64,000 nt of DNA, from positions 558,001 through 622,000 of the forward strand of contig NZ_PUIA01000016.1 of NCBI RefSeq assembly GCF_002967715.1, given 5' to 3'. Source of the DNA: Blastopirellula marina. GTDB lineage: Bacteria; Planctomycetota; Planctomycetia; Pirellulales; Pirellulaceae. Position numbers and translations under genes: made by a program. Positions 62,856 through 64,000 of this stretch are shown here, piece by piece. The notes beneath the pieces were generated by a model. That model was not told the origin of the DNA. It made no database searches and saw only the letters and a list, made by a program, of their open reading frames with translations. The number at the start of each line of letters is the position of its first letter. The stretch's first letter is position 1.

Positions 62856-63404
62856 TTAGCGTTCACGCTCGATCCAAGCTAACTTGCCGCGCAGCTTGAT
62901 CATTGCGTTTCGCATTCGCCCGAGTGCGGTGCCCAACGGAATGTCGAGCTCTTCAGCGATTTGAGCGAACGTCTTGTCTTCGTAAATCCGCATTCGCAGA
63001 ACCTGTTGCAGTTCCGGCGAAAGCTCTCCGATGGCTTGGCGAACCGAATCAGCCGTTTCCTGGGCGACCAGGGGATCGACCGGCAGGCCATCTTCATTTC
63101 GGCGAGGATCTTCGTGGAGGGTTTCCAGCACCTTCTTTTGCGTCGCACTTCGCCGGCGTTGAGCGAGGGCTTCGCGGTAGGCAACCTGAAACAGCCAAGC
63201 CTTGCGACTCTCGGCTTGGGTTTCGTGGCCGACTTCAACCAGTTTCCGAAAGGTTATCTGGATGATGTCTTGGACCAGGCTGGCTTCCCCCACAACACCC
63301 CACAGGAACCTGCGCAGCTCTTCCGCATACAATGCATGCAAATCGGCTATCTCGGCTTCGCTGAGCCGTTGGGGTGCAGGTGAAGTCAACGCCTTGATGT
63401 CCAA
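62856..63404 (-). CDS. ECF-family RNA polymerase sigma factor
   Basis: A 182-residue group IV sigma factor. Region 2 spans about 18-75 (RFLWGVVGEASLVQDIIQIT and FQVAYREALAQRRR) and region 4 about 120-175 (LSPELQQVLRMRIYEDKTFA, then IAEELDIPLGTALGRMRNAM), the latter being the HTH that reads the -35. TTG at 63402-63404 is the likely start, because a TGA stop lies directly upstream in frame. It leads the operon down to the Spy-like gene and is expected to control it along with other envelope genes. The signal is unknown; the partner is the membrane protein at 62251. Confidence 0.92.
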   Translation of the reverse strand: MDIKALTSPAPQRLSEAEIADLHALYAEELRRFLWGVVGEASLVQDIIQITFRKLVEVGHETQAESRKAWLFQVAYREALAQRRRSATQKKVLETLHEDPRRNEDGLPVDPLVAQETADSVRQAIGELSPELQQVLRMRIYEDKTFAQIAEELDIPLGTALGRMRNAMIKLRGKLAWIERER

Positions 63405-63451
63405 TCACGCCACGGTCGCCAGGTGGCATCTAGAAGTAAGAGAGATAAGCA

Positions 63452-63468
63452 GAGACGATTATTGTCTC
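63452..63468. promoter_or_regulatory. Inverted repeat upstream of the ECF sigma gene
   Basis: GAGACGATTATTGTCTC has 5-bp perfect arms around 7 bases, about 48 bases before the sigma factor start. It could be an operator, or part of an autoregulatory promoter. Confidence 0.3.
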
Positions 63469-63604
63469 ATTTCCGAAAATTAATTCCTCGAATCCCTTCG
63501 GTCGAATGCCCGGCAGGCTCTTGGGTCGATTCCTCCAAATTACGAAGATTCGCTTAAATTGAACCAGCCGATCAAGCGAAGGGTTTCGTTTTACCTGCCC
63601 GTGT

Positions 63605-63610
63605 TATAAT
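63605..63610 (+). promoter_or_regulatory. TATAAT -10 element
   Basis: A perfect -10 hexamer about 45 bases before the TTG start of the ABC permease gene at 63655. No good -35 hexamer is found at the usual distance, so the call is tentative. Confidence 0.35.
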
Positions 63611-63654
63611 GACTGGTTTCCCCAATATCACGTAACCTGTTTGGGAGTCTGGAC

Positions 63655-64000
63655 TTGTTCATCGGTCCGGTTTTTACCCGTGAAGCGGCTGTAACGCCGC
63701 GTCGCAGTAAGTTTTACGTCTACCGTGCGGTCTACGTGGCGGCTTTATTCCTGTTGATGTGCACCGCCTGGCTGGTACTCGCAGGAACGCAAGTGATTGC
63801 CAGCGTTGGAGATATGGCACGCTTTGGGGCGAGCATCTTCCATATTTTGGCTCCCATTCAGCTCTGCCTGGTGATTTTCTTTGCGGCCTTCAGTGCTGCC
63901 GGAGCGGTCGCTCAAGAGAAGGACCGCAAGACACTGATCCTGCTGCTGATGACCCGGCTCAACAATTCCGAGCTGGTTCTGGGCAAGATGCTGGCCAGCC
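63655..64000 (+). CDS. ABC-2 type permease (C-terminus outside window)
   Basis: Only the first 115 residues are present. TTG 63655 follows GGGAG by 8 bases and begins LFIGPVFTREAAVTPRRSKF. Two membrane helices are visible (VAALFLLMCTAWLVLAGTQV, and IFHILAPIQLCLVIFFAAFS), then AAGAVAQEKDRKTLILLLMT, the motif seen after helix 2 of ABC-2 permeases of the gliding/Nos type (E-K-x-x-x-T-L). The family would export a lipid, polysaccharide or drug with an ATPase subunit; that gene is not in view. It is divergent from the sigma-factor operon. Confidence 0.85.
   Translation, partial: MFIGPVFTREAAVTPRRSKFYVYRAVYVAALFLLMCTAWLVLAGTQVIASVGDMARFGASIFHILAPIQLCLVIFFAAFSAAGAVAQEKDRKTLILLLMTRLNNSELVLGKMLAS

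Noticed and set aside
1-64000. CRISPR array, tRNA, rRNA, insertion sequence or prophage
   Set aside because: No regular direct repeats with spacers, no cloverleaf-like sequence, no transposase or phage genes were found by reading; a covariance-model search could still reveal a small RNA.

Overview
The window looks like chromosome from a planctomycete of the Pirellulaceae, probably near Blastopirellula or Bremerella. This rests on lineage hallmarks rather than a database match: a DUF1501 protein beside a DUF1549/DUF1553 protein, DUF1080 proteins, an ECF sigma factor with membrane anti-sigma partner, many secreted proteins of unknown function, roughly 55% GC, and frequent GTG or TTG starts. No rRNA, tRNA, insertion sequence, prophage or CRISPR array was seen. 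About 57 protein genes fill nearly all of the sequence.

Layout. 1-6.6 kb: a partial AMP-binding ligase, two genes of unknown function, a stand-alone SNF2 helicase, three related small lipoproteins, and scpB with a long acidic tail. 6.7-11 kb: an accessory-looking patch with a nuclease toxin of polymorphic type, a DUF2314 protein, a possible immunity protein, an unknown gene and a GNAT acetyltransferase. 11-16.5 kb: hpnH, squalene-hopene cyclase and a membrane glycosyltransferase. 16.6-24.3 kb: a DHDPS-family lyase, a secreted protein, an NhaC-type antiporter with a two-component pair, and mnmG. 24.4-30.3 kb: a nucleoside phosphorylase that may be HpnG, the hpnC-hpnD-hpnE squalene operon, and divergent ispH. 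30.3-37 kb: a DUF1080 protein, a CPA-type antiporter, a prepilin-like protein and a sugar-nucleotide epimerase. 37.3-45.4 kb: an envelope operon of a large TPR protein, ExbB/TolQ, ExbD/TolR and a 1095-residue membrane protein ending in squalene-cyclase-like repeats. 45.4-53.5 kb: small regulators, an App1-like phosphatase, a YeiH-type exporter, a di-haem peroxidase and deoC. 53.5-56.5 kb: two overlapping membrane GTPases. 56.7-63.4 kb: a module of ECF sigma factor, anti-sigma factor, coiled-coil protein, DUF1549/1553, DUF1501 and Spy-like protein. The window ends inside an ABC-2 type permease.

The clearest pathway is hopanoid synthesis. IspH supplies C5 units, HpnC/D/E make squalene, SHC cyclises it to hopene and HpnH attaches adenosine; the phosphorylase at 24.4 kb is a reasonable candidate for removing adenine. 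The genes lie in two blocks about 10 kb apart. The least explained parts are the TPR-ExbB-ExbD-giant protein operon, the paired GTPases, the toxin locus with its oppositely oriented neighbour, and the sigma-factor module.
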